From positions 40,688,755 through 40,752,754 of the forward strand of contig CM048853.1 in the NCBI GenBank assembly GCA_026545225.1: a stretch of 64,000 bases of DNA, given 5' to 3'. Source of the DNA: Cornus controversa. Taxonomy: Eukaryota > Streptophyta > Magnoliopsida > Cornales > Cornaceae. The notes under the pieces are model-generated. The model searched no databases. It was not told where the DNA came from and was given only the letters and a program-made list of their open reading frames with translations. The translations under genes were made by a program, and so were the position numbers. Shown piece after piece: positions 10,475 to 20,992 of this stretch. Positions within the stretch are counted from its first letter, which is position 1. Every line of letters begins with the position of its first letter.

Positions 10475-13266
10475 TGATCGGCGTTGAATGTTACGCATTC
10501 TAGTTTCTTAACTTGCGTATTTTATTCTCTTAGTGATAGATTATTTTGTGATTTTACTTCGTTTTAGTGTTTTCTGTATTTTCAAGACCTTAATGATTAT
10601 TTCAGTTAAAACTATAATTTTGGGCTTTTAAAGATGACATTCAAGATGGTTAGATGAAGCCTACATTAAAGGGATCCATTCATCTCTATATTTTAACTCA
10701 AATTAGCCCGTAGAAGAGGTCCAAAAGAATAACAGCTGTTTAAGAAGGTTACGGGCCTGAAGCCCAATTCTGCGCTTAATACAATTTTAATCCCATTTTG
10801 AAAAATGGACCAGAAGTGTTATTTTTGAGCCTCAAATTGACTTAATTTTCATTTAAGTTGAATGAAATTCGATTCTGTACATTTTTGTATTTCACGAAAA
10901 GTCTGTGAATCGGACTTCTAGCAGGTCAAAAGTTGGGCCGAATATCAGCAGAAAAAACCCACCTGATTAGTGCTGCGGGAAAACCTAATTAATTCCTAAT
11001 TGGATTAGGACTTTGGTGTATTATCTTGGTGCATAAAGTGGCGAATTGAAGGCTATTTTGAGAGAGCTTGTAGAGCCTTTCGACAGAATTGAAGACATAC
11101 TTTGCAGAGCTTTGAAGTGGAAAACCATTAGAGAACGAAGTCTTACGCGTAATTGATTCGTGTGTGAGTGTGACTCAAAAAGTATATCAATTAAAATTTC
11201 CACACTTCGCAATAGAACGAATTCCTTGCAGAATAGGGCTATCGAAAGGGGTATCGTACCTCAGGGACTGTGGTCTGACTGAGTTGAATTGTTAGGACTA
11301 ATTCTAATTAAATTTAAAAGAAAAGAATTCTGATTTTTATAACTAAATTAACTAATGAAGCAATTGAACAAAAGCAAGAAAAACTAAGGAGTGTAGAGAA
11401 TATAAGATAAGTCTAGGGTAATTGATTTCACCACTAACTTCACAATCAATGGTCAATTGAACTAACTATGGGGCATCATATCATGCATAAGTGGTGTCGG
11501 TGGCTACAAGCTCACCTCCATCCGTCAAGAAGATAACATATGATTAAGGCTAAGTCATGGACTATCTTCGATTGGCATGGGCCATCTGTTTAACTACTCT
11601 AATCTAGGGTGCAGTATGGTTTATCTTCTCTAGGCATAATCCATCAAAGCTTTTAATGATATATTCAGTGAAAACTATTGTGTAATAATCACTCTCATGA
11701 TCACAGAAAACAAGAGAGACGAGTTCAATAACAACAATCAAATATCTAAGACAAGATAAGAAATCATTGAAACTGAATTTATAAGACTTTTATTGCTCAA
11801 TTCTATAATAAGAATCCTCTAAATTACACAATCTATGAATGAATACAAAAATCCCCAATAATTAGAACAATCAAACCAGTGATGTTTAGTTAGGGCTCCA
11901 TCAAAACCCTGGTGGCTGAACTAGCCGCTCATGATACGCCTTGTTCTCCAATGATTCTCTACTCCAAAAGCTCTTCAAAGCTGCTGCCAAGCCTCCTCAA
12001 TACAGCCCTAATTTGTCACTTTAAATAGCCAAGAGAATACATCAAAGTCCTAATCCAATTAGGAATTAATTAGGTTTTCCCGCAGCACTAATCAGGTGAA
12101 TTTTTTCTGCTGACTTCGGCCCAACTTTTGACCCACTAGAAGTCCGATTTACGGAATTTTTGTGAAATACAAAAGTGTGCAGAATCAAATTTCGTTCAAC
12201 CTTATGTGAGAATTATGTCGATTTGAGGCTCGGAAATAAGACTTCTGTTCCATTTTCCAAAACGGGATTAAGACTGCATTATACGCGGATTTGGGCTTCA
12301 GGCCCGAAACCTTCTTAAGCAGTTGTAATTCTCTTGGACCTCTTCCTTGGGCTGATTTGAGTTGAAATAAATGGTGGAATGGATCTCATTGATGTAGGCT
12401 TCATTTAACCATCTTGCATGTCATCTTTAAAAGCCCAAAATTACGGTTTTAACTGAAATAATCATTAAGGCCCTGAAAATATAGAAAACACTAAAACAAA
12501 GTAAAATCACAAAATAATCTATCACTAAGAGAATAAAATACATAAGTTAAGAGGCTAGAATGCGTAACATTCAACGCCTATCAGTAATTTATGAAGATGA
12601 TGCCTTATTCCTCAACCATTGAAGCTTCTTCATTTACCATGAGTGGCTAGTTCATCCAATAGGGTTTTGATGTAGCCCTAACTAAGTATCAATGGTTTGA
12701 TTATTTTGATTATTGGGGACCTTTATATACATACATAGATTGTGTAATTTAGAGAATTCTTATTATAGAATTGAGTTATAAAAGTCTTATAAATTCAGTT
12801 TCAATAATTTTTTTATCTTGTCTTAGATATTTAGTTGTTGTTATTGAACTCAATCTCTCTTATTTTCTGTGATTATGAGAACGATTATTATACAATAGTA
12901 ATCACTGAATATATCATTATACGCTTTAATGGAATATGCCTAGAGAAGATGGACCATACTGCACCCTAGAGTAAAGTAGTTAGGCAGATGGCCCATGCCA
13001 ATCGAAAATAGTCTATGACTTAGCCTTAATCATATGTTATCTTCTTGACAGATGAAGGTGAGCTTGTAGCCACTGACACCACTTATGCGTGATATAATTT
13101 CCCATAGTTAATTCATTTGACCATTGATTGTGATGTTAGTGGTGAAGTCAAACCCTAGATGTATCTCATATTATCCACACTTTCTATTTTCTTTGCTTTA
13201 TTTTATTTTTCTTTTTAATTAATTTAAATATTAAAATCATAATTCTTTTCTTTCTAAATTTAATTA
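10475..13266 (+). mobile_element. Solo LTR (copy 1), split by an inverted relative
   Basis: Plus-strand LTR-type sequence starting TGATCGGCGTTGAATG at 10475. Its first half is 10475-11148 and its second half continues after the nested copy, from about 12584 to 13266. ACGGT lies immediately before it (10470-10474) and again at 13267-13271, as a 5-bp target duplication would. Removing it rejoins the antisense gene in frame. Compared with copy 2 the 3' end stops short (ends TTAATTA rather than CA), so the right boundary is less certain. Confidence 0.7.
11154..12583 (-). mobile_element. Solo LTR (copy 2) nested in copy 1, opposite orientation
   Basis: Reading on the minus strand it starts TGATAGGCGTTGAATG (12583 downward) and ends CACACACGAATCA at 11154, giving TG...CA ends over 1430 bp. 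GTAAT flanks both sides (11149-11153 and 12584-12588), a perfect 5-bp target-site duplication. A TATA-like CTATTTAAAG sits mid-element on the minus strand near 12032. It is closely similar to both halves of copy 1, read in the opposite direction. There is no internal domain between two LTRs, so it is a solo LTR of the same family. Confidence 0.85.
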
Positions 13267-13271
13267 ACGGT

Positions 13272-13569
13272 TCAGGTTAGGAATGCAGAGGCATACATAA
13301 CCGGATTTGAAGATGCGAGCAACGTTCCTGATCAGCGTTCTTACTCGGAGGGTCCTGATGAGTACGATAGAGAGATGGGCATCTTGAAAGAGGATTACAA
13401 AGATCCTAAAATCACTGAAGAATAGAGGGTACTATTGGAAGTTCTGAATGCTACAGAAGTTCCTCCCCCTTCTAAGGATCCTGAGGTTGCCCATGTTAGC
13501 TCTTCTGCCAATACTGACCTAGCTAGTGATGACAGTTCTCTTCCGTCAGCTCAAGATGTTATCCCTTAA
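13272..13569 (+). pseudogene. Antisense gene of the Tat element, 3' part
   Basis: Continues the frame that ends at 10474 without losing phase. It reads QVRNAEAYITGFEDASNV, then RSYSEGPDEYDREMG and EVPPPSKDPEVAHV, ending DVIP and TAA at 13567-13569. One internal TAG near 13422 interrupts it. The composition is acidic and Pro/Ser-rich, as for the C-terminus of the antisense genes in Tat-type elements. It makes sense only when joined to 8711-10474. Confidence 0.65.
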
Positions 13570-13749
13570 TGGCTCTTTTTTGTTTTAACTTGTATTTCAC
13601 TCTTTTACCATGGAACTCTGTAATCGACTCCCTGATTATAACAGGAAAATTTTTAATGAACATTTCAGTTTCTATAAGAGATCTATGTTTTGAATACACA
13701 CAATTAATGTATCCTTGATCATATCTTCATCTGACTTATAACTTTGGTT

Positions 13750-14287
13750 GTCATTTGGCTGGCCATGACTTAGATAATTTTGCATCTATCTAGCGTTCGG
13801 TTGGTCATGACTTAGCCTAATTTATATTCTATTGGCGTTTGGCAGGTCATGCCTTAGCCAATTGCATATTTTATTGGCGTTCAGCTGGTCATGTCTTAGC
13901 CAATTTTGTATTCTATTGGCATTTGGCTAGTCATGCCTTGGCCAATTTTGTATTCTATTACATTCAGCTGGTCATGTTTTAGCTAATTTTGTATTCTATT
14001 GGCATTCGGCTGGTTATGCTTTAGCCAATTTTGTATTATATTGTTGTTCGGTTGGTCATGTCTTGGTCAATTTATATTCTGTTGGCGTTCGATTGGTCAT
14101 GCCTTAGCCAATTTTTTATTCTATTAGAGTTTAGCTGGCCATGCATTAGGCAATTTTTTATTCTATTGGTGTTCGACTGGTCATGTCTTAGCCAGTTTTG
14201 TATTCTATTGGCTTTTGGCTAGTCATGCATTAGCCAATTTTGTATTCTATTGGCATTCGACTGATCATGCCTTAGCCAATTTTATAT
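13750..14287. repeat. 42-bp minisatellite, about 13 copies, hairpin-forming unit
   Basis: About 13 degenerate units of 41-43 bp run head to tail. The consensus contains TATTCTATTGGC, CGGCTGGTCATG and CCTTAGCCAATTTTG. Each unit carries TTGGC and GCCAA about 20 bases apart, so single-stranded copies could form hairpins. The array sits between the integrase end and the antisense gene. This is the 3' untranslated zone where Tat/Ogre-type elements are known to carry variable tandem repeats. Confidence 0.85.
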
Positions 14288-15100
14288 TTGAATAAAGGAA
14301 TCATTTCGAGAAAAAGTGCCACTGAGAGTTTATTCATGATTTGTATCCAACAGAGAAGATACCTTGATACATCTTGTGAGTTTACACAGTATCTTTTCCA
14401 ATCTTCTAATTTTTTCTTAATATTGGCGAAGATGGTCTTTTTGGTGATCTCTGATTTCCCGTTTCCTTGTGAGTATGATCTAGAGGAGAAATTTTGATTA
14501 ATTCCGTACTCTTTGAAGAACTTTCGTATAGATCCGTTGTCCAAGTTTTTCTCGTTGTTCATTATGATCCCAATGAGGAGTCCGAAACGACAGACGATGT
14601 TGTTCCATATAAAATTCTTTACTTAGGCATGGGTTATAGATGAATAAACTTCTGCTTCTACCCGTTTTGTGAAGTAATATGTTTCCAAGAGCATAAATCA
14701 TTTGTTCGGCGCTGTCGGCGGGAGTGGGCCTACTAAATCTATTCCCCATCGAGCGAATGGCCATGGACTTATCATTACATTCAAGTTTCATGGCGGCTGG
14801 TGCAGTATATTCATATGGCATTAGCATCCGTTGTATTTTTAGTGTACTCGGCCGCATCCCAGGTCATGTATGGCCAAAAATATCCCTGTGTAAGAGCTTT
14901 ATGGGCCAGATATCTCCCTCTAGAGTGATTATCATATACCCGATCATGAATCACCTTCAGGACTTCATTTGCTTCTAATAGACATCTCAGGTAGGGACCT
15001 AAAAATGATCTCCGGTACAATTGGTTGTTGATGATGATGTACTTGGCCACTTTCATCCTGAGCTTGCATGCTTCTTCCTTCTATTCTGGAAGGGTTCCAT
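14272..15100 (-). pseudogene. Integrase region of the Tat element, frameshifted
   Basis: Minus strand. The zinc-binding part is recognisable (HDRVYDNHSRGRYLAHKAL, then GYFWPYMTWDAAEY), but the two cysteines expected after it are not visible (TKNTTDANAI). The catalytic core is spread over at least two frames. Its later part reads IRKFFKEYGINQNFSS, then SQGNGKSE and IKKKLEDW, matching the 'FC..GI...FSS..HPQ.NGQ.E' pattern of gypsy integrases. Multiple frameshifts and stops mean no functional integrase. Confidence 0.8.
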
Positions 15101-15251
15101 TTTTGAGATAGGATATTATAGGGTCCATCCAACTCGGTTCCACTGAGATTGCCAATGTCTGATGGGCTTTTGTTGTGCTTGGATTATCCAGTGTTTCCAC
15201 TACTCCCAGTCTGGTCAATGAATCATCTGCATGCGATGTTGAGCAAGCCAA

Positions 15252-17026
15252 TCAATTGGCTTCCTCGTTCTGTTCCCTCAGAATGTGGCAAAATTGGACC
15301 TGATCGAAACTTATGGCTATCATGCTCACTACTTCCCTATATGAATTCATTCTTTCTTCCTTTGAATAGTATTCTCCATTTACTTGCTTTACAATTAGTA
15401 GTGAGTCACTAAAAGCTATTAAATCTTTTACCTGTATGGTTTTCGCCAATCGCAGACCTACTATAAGGGTTCATACTTAGCTTCGTTATTTGATGATTCA
15501 AACTCAAGTTTGATAGCGTGGTGAAGCTTTGTTCCATCTAGAGTTTTAATTTTGATCCCTATTTTCGCTCCCATTTTGCCTGAGATCCATCTACATATAG
15601 TTCCCAACATGGAATGGTTTATTGCTTTTCTTCATCTTCAGATTCATATTTAAGCAAGAAATCTGCGATAACCTAGCCCTTTTTTTATGTTCGGGATTCA
15701 ATCCTGATGTAGAAAGATTCGAGTTCTATAGCACATTTCATGGTTCTTCCAGATATGTCTGGTTTACTAAGGATTTCTTTTAATGGCAGCATGGTAGGCA
15801 TCATTATAGAATGTGACTCAAAACAGTGCTTTAACTTCTTCTTTGCATGTAGCAGGGCCAGGATGAATTTTTTTACTTTTTTGTACTTGCGCTTGGCATC
15901 AGTCATGGTTTTGTTGGAGTAGAATACTGAATATTGCATTTTCCCTTCTTTTCTAACCAGCTGTGCTGGTTACTGATCGTGATACGGCCAGATATAGGTA
16001 GATCGGTTCGCCATCAATTAGGACAGAGAAGATTGGCTGATTTCGCATATAATCTTTTAGTTTCTCTAGAGTCTCAAACTGTTTCGGCCCCCATAGGTGT
16101 TCTATTTTCTTTTGGATAATGTCAAAAAATGGTTTGCATTTGTCTGAGAGACGTGAGATGAATCTATTGAGGGCTGCTATGCGTCCAATCAAAAGCTGAA
16201 CGTCTCTGTGCGTTCTAGGCTTCGTATTGTGTACGAGAGCCAAGGCTTGAGCCAGACTTGTTTTGATCCCTGTTCGGCTAACCACATGACTGAGGAACTG
16301 ATCGGACAAAACCCTGAAAGTAGACTTTAGTGGATTTAACCTCATATTGTGGCTTCTCAATATGTCAAAAATTTCTTATAGATGCTTCAAATGATCCTTC
16401 TTGTTTGAGCTTTTGACTACCATGTCATTTATATAGGCTTCGATCGTTCGGCCCATCTGCTTGTTGAAAACTTTGTTAATCAAGCATTGGTAAGTGGCTC
16501 CAACGTTTTTTAACCCGAGCGACATTACTCTATAAGAGTAAGTTCCTCATTCAGTGATGAAGAATGTCTTCTCTTCATCTTTGGGATTCATGGGAATCTA
16601 ATTGTACCCTGAATACGTATTCAGAAATGTCAGTCGTTCATATCTTGCTGTGGCGTCTACCATTTGATTTATCTTTGGAAGTGGTTAACAATCCTTCGGA
16701 CATGCCTTATTTAGGTTGGTGAAGTCAATGCAAACCCACCATTTTTCATTCTTCTTCCTGACCACCACCACATTAGAGAGCTAATCTGGGTACCTCACTT
16801 CTCTAATGAATCATGTATCTAATAGCCGACTTACTTTCTCTGCTATTATTTTGTTCCTCTCTAGTGCAAACCTTTGTTGCCTTTGTTTTACTGGAGGGAC
16901 CATTGGATCAACGTTCAAACTGTGACTGGCTATGGCTGGATCTATCCCAGACATGTCCAAATGACTCCATATGAATACGTCTAAATTCTTTTGAAAAAAC
17001 TCAGTTAACTCTAGCTTTTCCTTCAT
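15252..17026 (-). pseudogene. Reverse transcriptase and RNase H of the Tat element, inactivated
   Basis: Minus strand. RT starts near 17026 (FFQKNLDVFIWSHLDMSGID) and reads through IDFTNLNKACPKD and FLNTYSGYN. The active site is YINDM instead of YxDD (near 16430), so one catalytic aspartate is Asn. RT continues in 15953-16360 (MRLNPLKSTFRVLSDQFLSH, IGRIAALNRFISR). RNase H remnants follow at 15685-15939 and 15252-15449, the latter containing DSLLIVKQVNGEYYSKEERM, typical of gypsy RNase H. Several in-frame stops separate these pieces. The order is PR-RT-RH-IN as in Ty3/gypsy. Confidence 0.85.
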
Positions 17027-17289
17027 AGATTGAAGCGATCCAATCTGCGCTGTATGACCTTCTTCTACTTCATTGTGTCATACATTTTCCAGAGGTTCTA
17101 CTGTTTGCTCCTGTCCTTCATCCTCTGCCGTGTTTATGTGGGAGAACGACTGTAGTTACTATTGAGGATCTTTGTTTATGACTGATGTTTTCTTAAGGGC
17201 AACATTGTAGCATTCCTTGGTTGCCACTTGATCCCCGAGAATATCAACTGTTCCCTTTTCATTCGGTGCTATGCACTTCATAACTTAAT

Positions 17290-17660
17290 GAAGAGTCGAG
17301 GGAACCCCTTGCATCCTGTGGATCCATCCTCGTCCCATGATTAGGTTGTAAGAGAAGCGGACATCTGCAATTACGAATTGCTCCTTTAGAGTTATGTGTG
17401 TTATCGTTACAGATATCAGGATTAATCCGATCGAGGTGACTCTTTTCTCTTTAAAGCCAACCAGAAGGCTATTGACTACTTTAACCTGTTATGAACTTAC
17501 CCTTAGTTGTTTGAAAACTCTGTGGTTTATAATATTAGTGCTAGATCCCACGTCGATCAGAACTTCTCTAATAAGACAGTTACATACTAAAAGACTTATT
17601 ACGAGAGGTTCTTCGTGTGGTATCTGTAACCTCATCAGATCCTGATCGCTAAATGTGATC
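17290..17660 (-). pseudogene. Aspartic protease region of the Tat element
   Basis: Minus strand translation gives REVLIDVGSSTNIINHRVF near 17524-17575, the protease active-site motif of Tat-type elements (usually VLIDGGSSADIL). It is followed by a segment reading LKEQFVIADVRFSYNLIMGR. A stop codon interrupts it. It lies between the gag finger and RT, as expected. Confidence 0.7.
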
Positions 17661-17707
17661 TGGATCTATGCCTCTTTTCTGTGAACTAAATTTACCTCTC
17701 CTAACTT

Positions 17708-19165
17708 TTATAGCTTATGGGCTTGGCAGAATTGGGATCGAGTCGTTACCTGATCATTCTGTCTGGTATATCCATGTATTGTGTTAATTGTTTGGATATG
17801 GTTATCATTCTGATTTTCTCCCCTGGGCTCGTATATTGACCGATCGTTTCTCCGTGCATGTTCCTTCAGTACGTACTCTGATAGTCCCCCTTTCGCTATA
17901 ATGGCTTCAGTTTGATCTCTGAGCTTACAACATTCATTAGTGATATGACCGAAGTCTCTGTGAAAAGCGCAATGCTTACTATGGTCCCCTTGTTCCATTG
18001 GGATATTGATCGGTAGGGGTGTCCGAAATATTCCTCTATCCTTATTCTCTTGATAGAGCCTTGCCAGAGAGCATTTCAGAGGTGTTATTTTCTATTCGTG
18101 CCTCTATTTTTTCTCAGATTGATGTTGAGATGGTGTGGCTCCTCTTTGGTTTTTGTGCTTTAATATTCTTTCTTTTGATTGGGCGCTGACACTGACTAGA
18201 GCAGTCCTTTGCTACCACACTGCTTCGTCTTCTTCAAGACTCAGGTACCCTTGTGCCTTGGCATTCAGGTCTCCCATATTCCTAGGGGTCTTTCTAACCA
18301 ATGAGGCATGAAACTTGGCCTCTGGTATTATTGTTACCTTAAAGGCTTCAACTGCAGCAGTCTGATCGCATCTATCTATCATAGACATTTTTAAGTTGAA
18401 TCTGGTTAAGAATGCTTTCAGAATCTCTCCCTTTGCCTGCCTCATAATAAAGAGGGATGAGATTGTCTTCTGCTGTTTTCGATTGCCAATGTTTTGGGTA
18501 ATGAACAACCCACACAATTTTTGAAAGCTATGTATTGAGTTAGGAGGTTGCTGCTTGAACCATACTAGGGTTGCCCCGGTTAAACTGGTCGAGAATACCT
18601 TACATATAAAAGTCTTGTCTTCAGTGTTCATGGTCATTTTTAGCTGAACGTGATATACGTGTTCGACAAGGTCGGTCGTACCGTCGAAGGCTGTGAAACT
18701 AAGGATGACAAACATTTTCGGCTTCGGGGCTCCCTTTATTTCTTCGGTGTAGGGGGGTTGGATCATTCGGTCTATTACCTGAGCGGCTAAATTTGCTAGA
18801 GATTGAGTCTTCAGGTCTTTGATTCGAGCATCCAGCTTCCTCTGAAATTTGTTTGCAATCTCCTATAGGGAAATGTCTAATCTCGGACAACTATATCCTA
18901 ACCTAGCGGGTAATTGCGGGAGGCGACCAACTTGAGGTGGATTATGCTCTCCAGAACCCTCATGTTCTTGCTGCTGAGTGTCGACTTGCTTTCCGGTGAG
19001 GCGGTCAAGCTTTTCCTGCAGCTGCTCGTTTAGACGATTAGATTCTTCCAATTGTAATTGCAGCTGCTACAACATTTGTTCTTGCGTCTGGTTTTGTTCC
19101 ATTATCTCACTATGTATAGGTGATTGTCTGCCCACGATAGTCCCTAAACGTAACTGTAAAGGCAT
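17708..19165 (-). pseudogene. gag of the Tat element, with in-frame stops
   Basis: Minus strand. The probable start is the ATG at 19163-19165 (MPLQLRLGTIVGRQSP), followed by a Gln/Glu-rich coiled coil (MEESNRLNEQLQEKLDRL) with at least two in-frame stops. The gag core at 18212-18766 includes FTAFDGTTDLVEHVYHVQLK, LVWFKQQPPNSIHSFQKL and TRFNLKMSMIDRCDQ, matching the retrotransposon gag family. A CX2HX4HX4C finger (CAFHRDFGHITNEC) lies near 17930-17975 in another frame. The stops and frameshift mean it is not expressed as one protein. Confidence 0.85.
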
Positions 19166-19207
19166 AAATTCCACTCAAAGAATCTGTCGATTCCCACGGT
19201 GCCCAAG

Positions 19208-19482
19208 TGTAGATGCAAAATATATCTTAACTAGATTGTAATCTAGAGCAAGTACACTCAAAAGTAAGAAACAAAAAATGTCTCCTCTCTGTTGGATCTT
19301 GCGAGCCCATTTATACTTGTTCACTGTTATTGATTTCATCCGTAGATTATGGGGTTGACCACATGATTTTATACTAATAAAAAGGGATTTAACACTATTG
19401 GAATTAATGCTGACTAGATCATCTTGAATGTTTTGTGTTGACTTGCCTTGCTGGCACGCATGTCGACTGCTGTCAATGTCCA
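19208..19482 (-). repeat. 5' LTR of the Tat-type element
   Basis: Pairs with 8024-8311. On the minus strand it runs from TGGACATTGACAGC at 19482 to CATCTACA at 19208. Just inside it the minus strand reads TTGGGCACCGTGGGAA, a possible primer-binding site whose tRNA I could not identify. Confidence 0.75.
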
Positions 19483-20565
19483 AACTTTTACATGCTTGAT
19501 TATTCTAATGTGAAGGATCAAGCTTTTAGAAAAAGTCTTTGTTATATTTATTTTAATAAAAATAAAATTCAGATTTTAATTATGACTTTATCTATTTTTA
19601 CTATTAAATTTATTTTATTTTTACTTATATTTATGATAGAATTTTTTTTTTATACCTCCGAACTCTATAACTAGGAAGTAAGATGATATTTCCTTTTGTG
19701 GCAACTTTACTATTGTAATAAAACCATCTCCTCATTCCTCTCGGTATATGCTTTTGTTAATTGACACAAGACCGATATATATTGTCTTACTTTGAACGTG
19801 CTTGAATAAAACTGTTGATGGATATGGAGCCGTATTGGATTGTAAACATGTTTTTCATTCATCTAGCTAGTTCTTCCCATTTATTTTAGTATTATTGTTT
19901 TTCTCTTTTAATGTCTATTATTGATTTATTCTCTGTTGTTTAAATTCTATGACATTTTATCTTATTCAATTTCACATGCTTGATGTTTTTCTAAATTATA
20001 AATGTTATGTCAAAAATTTAAAAAAATTACCGAAAAAATACGTATAATTTTATCGTTTATTTTTATTGTAAATTCACATTTGCTGTTATTCTCTTATTCT
20101 AAGATTTAATTTTTAATCTTGTCAAGATATATATTTGTTTTGTTGTGTAAATTGTTGAAATAAAGATAAAATGAAGTTTATTCCTAACATACTCTTAATT
20201 AGTAAGTATTATGGACAGTTAGGATTGTCTGGATGATATAGAACTCACTATGTAGTTCATGTGTCACAATGGTTTCAAGTACTCCTTTCTTCTCTTTTCA
20301 AAGTACAATGTAAAAACTTCAAAAAAAAAAATTCAAACCTAGCATGGGAGTTCTTTGTCGGGACAAAAAAAAGAAAAAAGAAAAGGACTAAATTGACTAA
20401 TTAGTTGTATTATTTAATTATTGCATCCTTATTTTAATAAAAAAAATTTTAAATTTTCAACACTACTATTCAATTCTAAGATTCAAAACTTTTAATATAA
20501 ATATTTTTCAAGGAAATCATTTTATGATTAATATCTATAATCTAGGTTTTTAATCCTAACCTTCA

Positions 20566-20613
<48 letters not shown>

Positions 20614-20624
20614 TTATTTTGTTA
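19483..20624. other. Intergenic AT-rich sequence with (TA)n
   Basis: No gene recognised. A TA run of about 42 bp lies at about 20568-20610, directly upstream of the Au-like SINE. Confidence 0.5.
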
Positions 20625-20792
20625 AGGGTGAGCCTAGACATAACAGAAAGGTTGCTCCATTGTGACCTAGAGGTTACAGGTCGAAAATCGAAAATAGTCT
20701 CTCCGTGCGAAAGAGGTAAGATTGCGATTATTTGATTCTTCCCAAATCCTACAATGATGGAAATCTCATGCACTAGGCTAATCTTTTTTTTA
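20625..20792 (+). mobile_element. Au-like SINE (tRNA-derived), degraded
   Basis: Contains GGTTGCTCCATTGTGACCTA, GGTTACAGGTCGAAAATC (decayed box B), a central 'TCTCnnTGCGAAAGAGGTAAG' stretch and the 3' end CTCATGCACTAGGCTAAT followed by a T run. The order matches the Au SINE family spread across many seed plants, which ends CTCGTGCACCGGG...TTTT. Boxes A and B are mutated, so it is unlikely to be transcribed. Recognised from memory of the consensus. Confidence 0.75.
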
Positions 20793-20817
20793 TTTTTATT
20801 TTTATTTTATTTCATTA

Positions 20818-20992
20818 TACTCATGTTGGAGATCTCGAATAGATGGACCACTTTTTTCAATTTTTGTATGTAATGGTGTCCAAAATATTTTTGAAATCAT
20901 AATTTTTTTTTGCATGTCGAAGATCTTTAATATATGGACTAGTTTTTTCAATTTTTGTATGTATTGGTTCCAAGATATTTTTGAAATCACAA
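20818..20992. repeat. Imperfect direct repeat, two copies
   Basis: Two copies of about 80-90 bp share GAAGATCT/GGAGATCT, ATGGACnA, TTTTTTCAATTTTTGTATGT and ATATTTTTGAAATCA. They lie just after the SINE. No coding content. Confidence 0.6.

Larger units (their letters stand above)
8024..19482 (-). mobile_element. Decayed Tat-lineage Ty3/gypsy LTR retrotransposon with antisense gene
   Basis: An 11.5-kb element reading on the minus strand, flanked by related direct repeats (LTRs) at 8024-8311 and 19208-19482. In minus-strand order it holds gag (CX2HX4HX4C finger), protease (VLIDVGSS), reverse transcriptase/RNase H, integrase, a 42-bp minisatellite, and an antisense gene on the plus strand. Pol order PR-RT-RH-IN puts it in Ty3/gypsy. 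The large 3' region with an antisense Transposase_28-like gene is typical of Tat/Retand-like elements. All reading frames carry stops or frameshifts, and RT has lost one catalytic Asp, so it is inactive. No matching target-site duplication was found at the chosen ends. It is interrupted by solo LTRs at 10475-13266. Confidence 0.88.

Noticed and set aside
10475..13266. A single hairpin or inverted-LTR autointegration product
   Set aside because: The GTAAT duplication around 11154-12583 and the split of the outer copy at that point are explained more simply by one solo LTR inserted into another.
13750..14287. CRISPR-like array
   Set aside because: Units are directly contiguous and degenerate with no unique spacers, and the setting is a plant retroelement.
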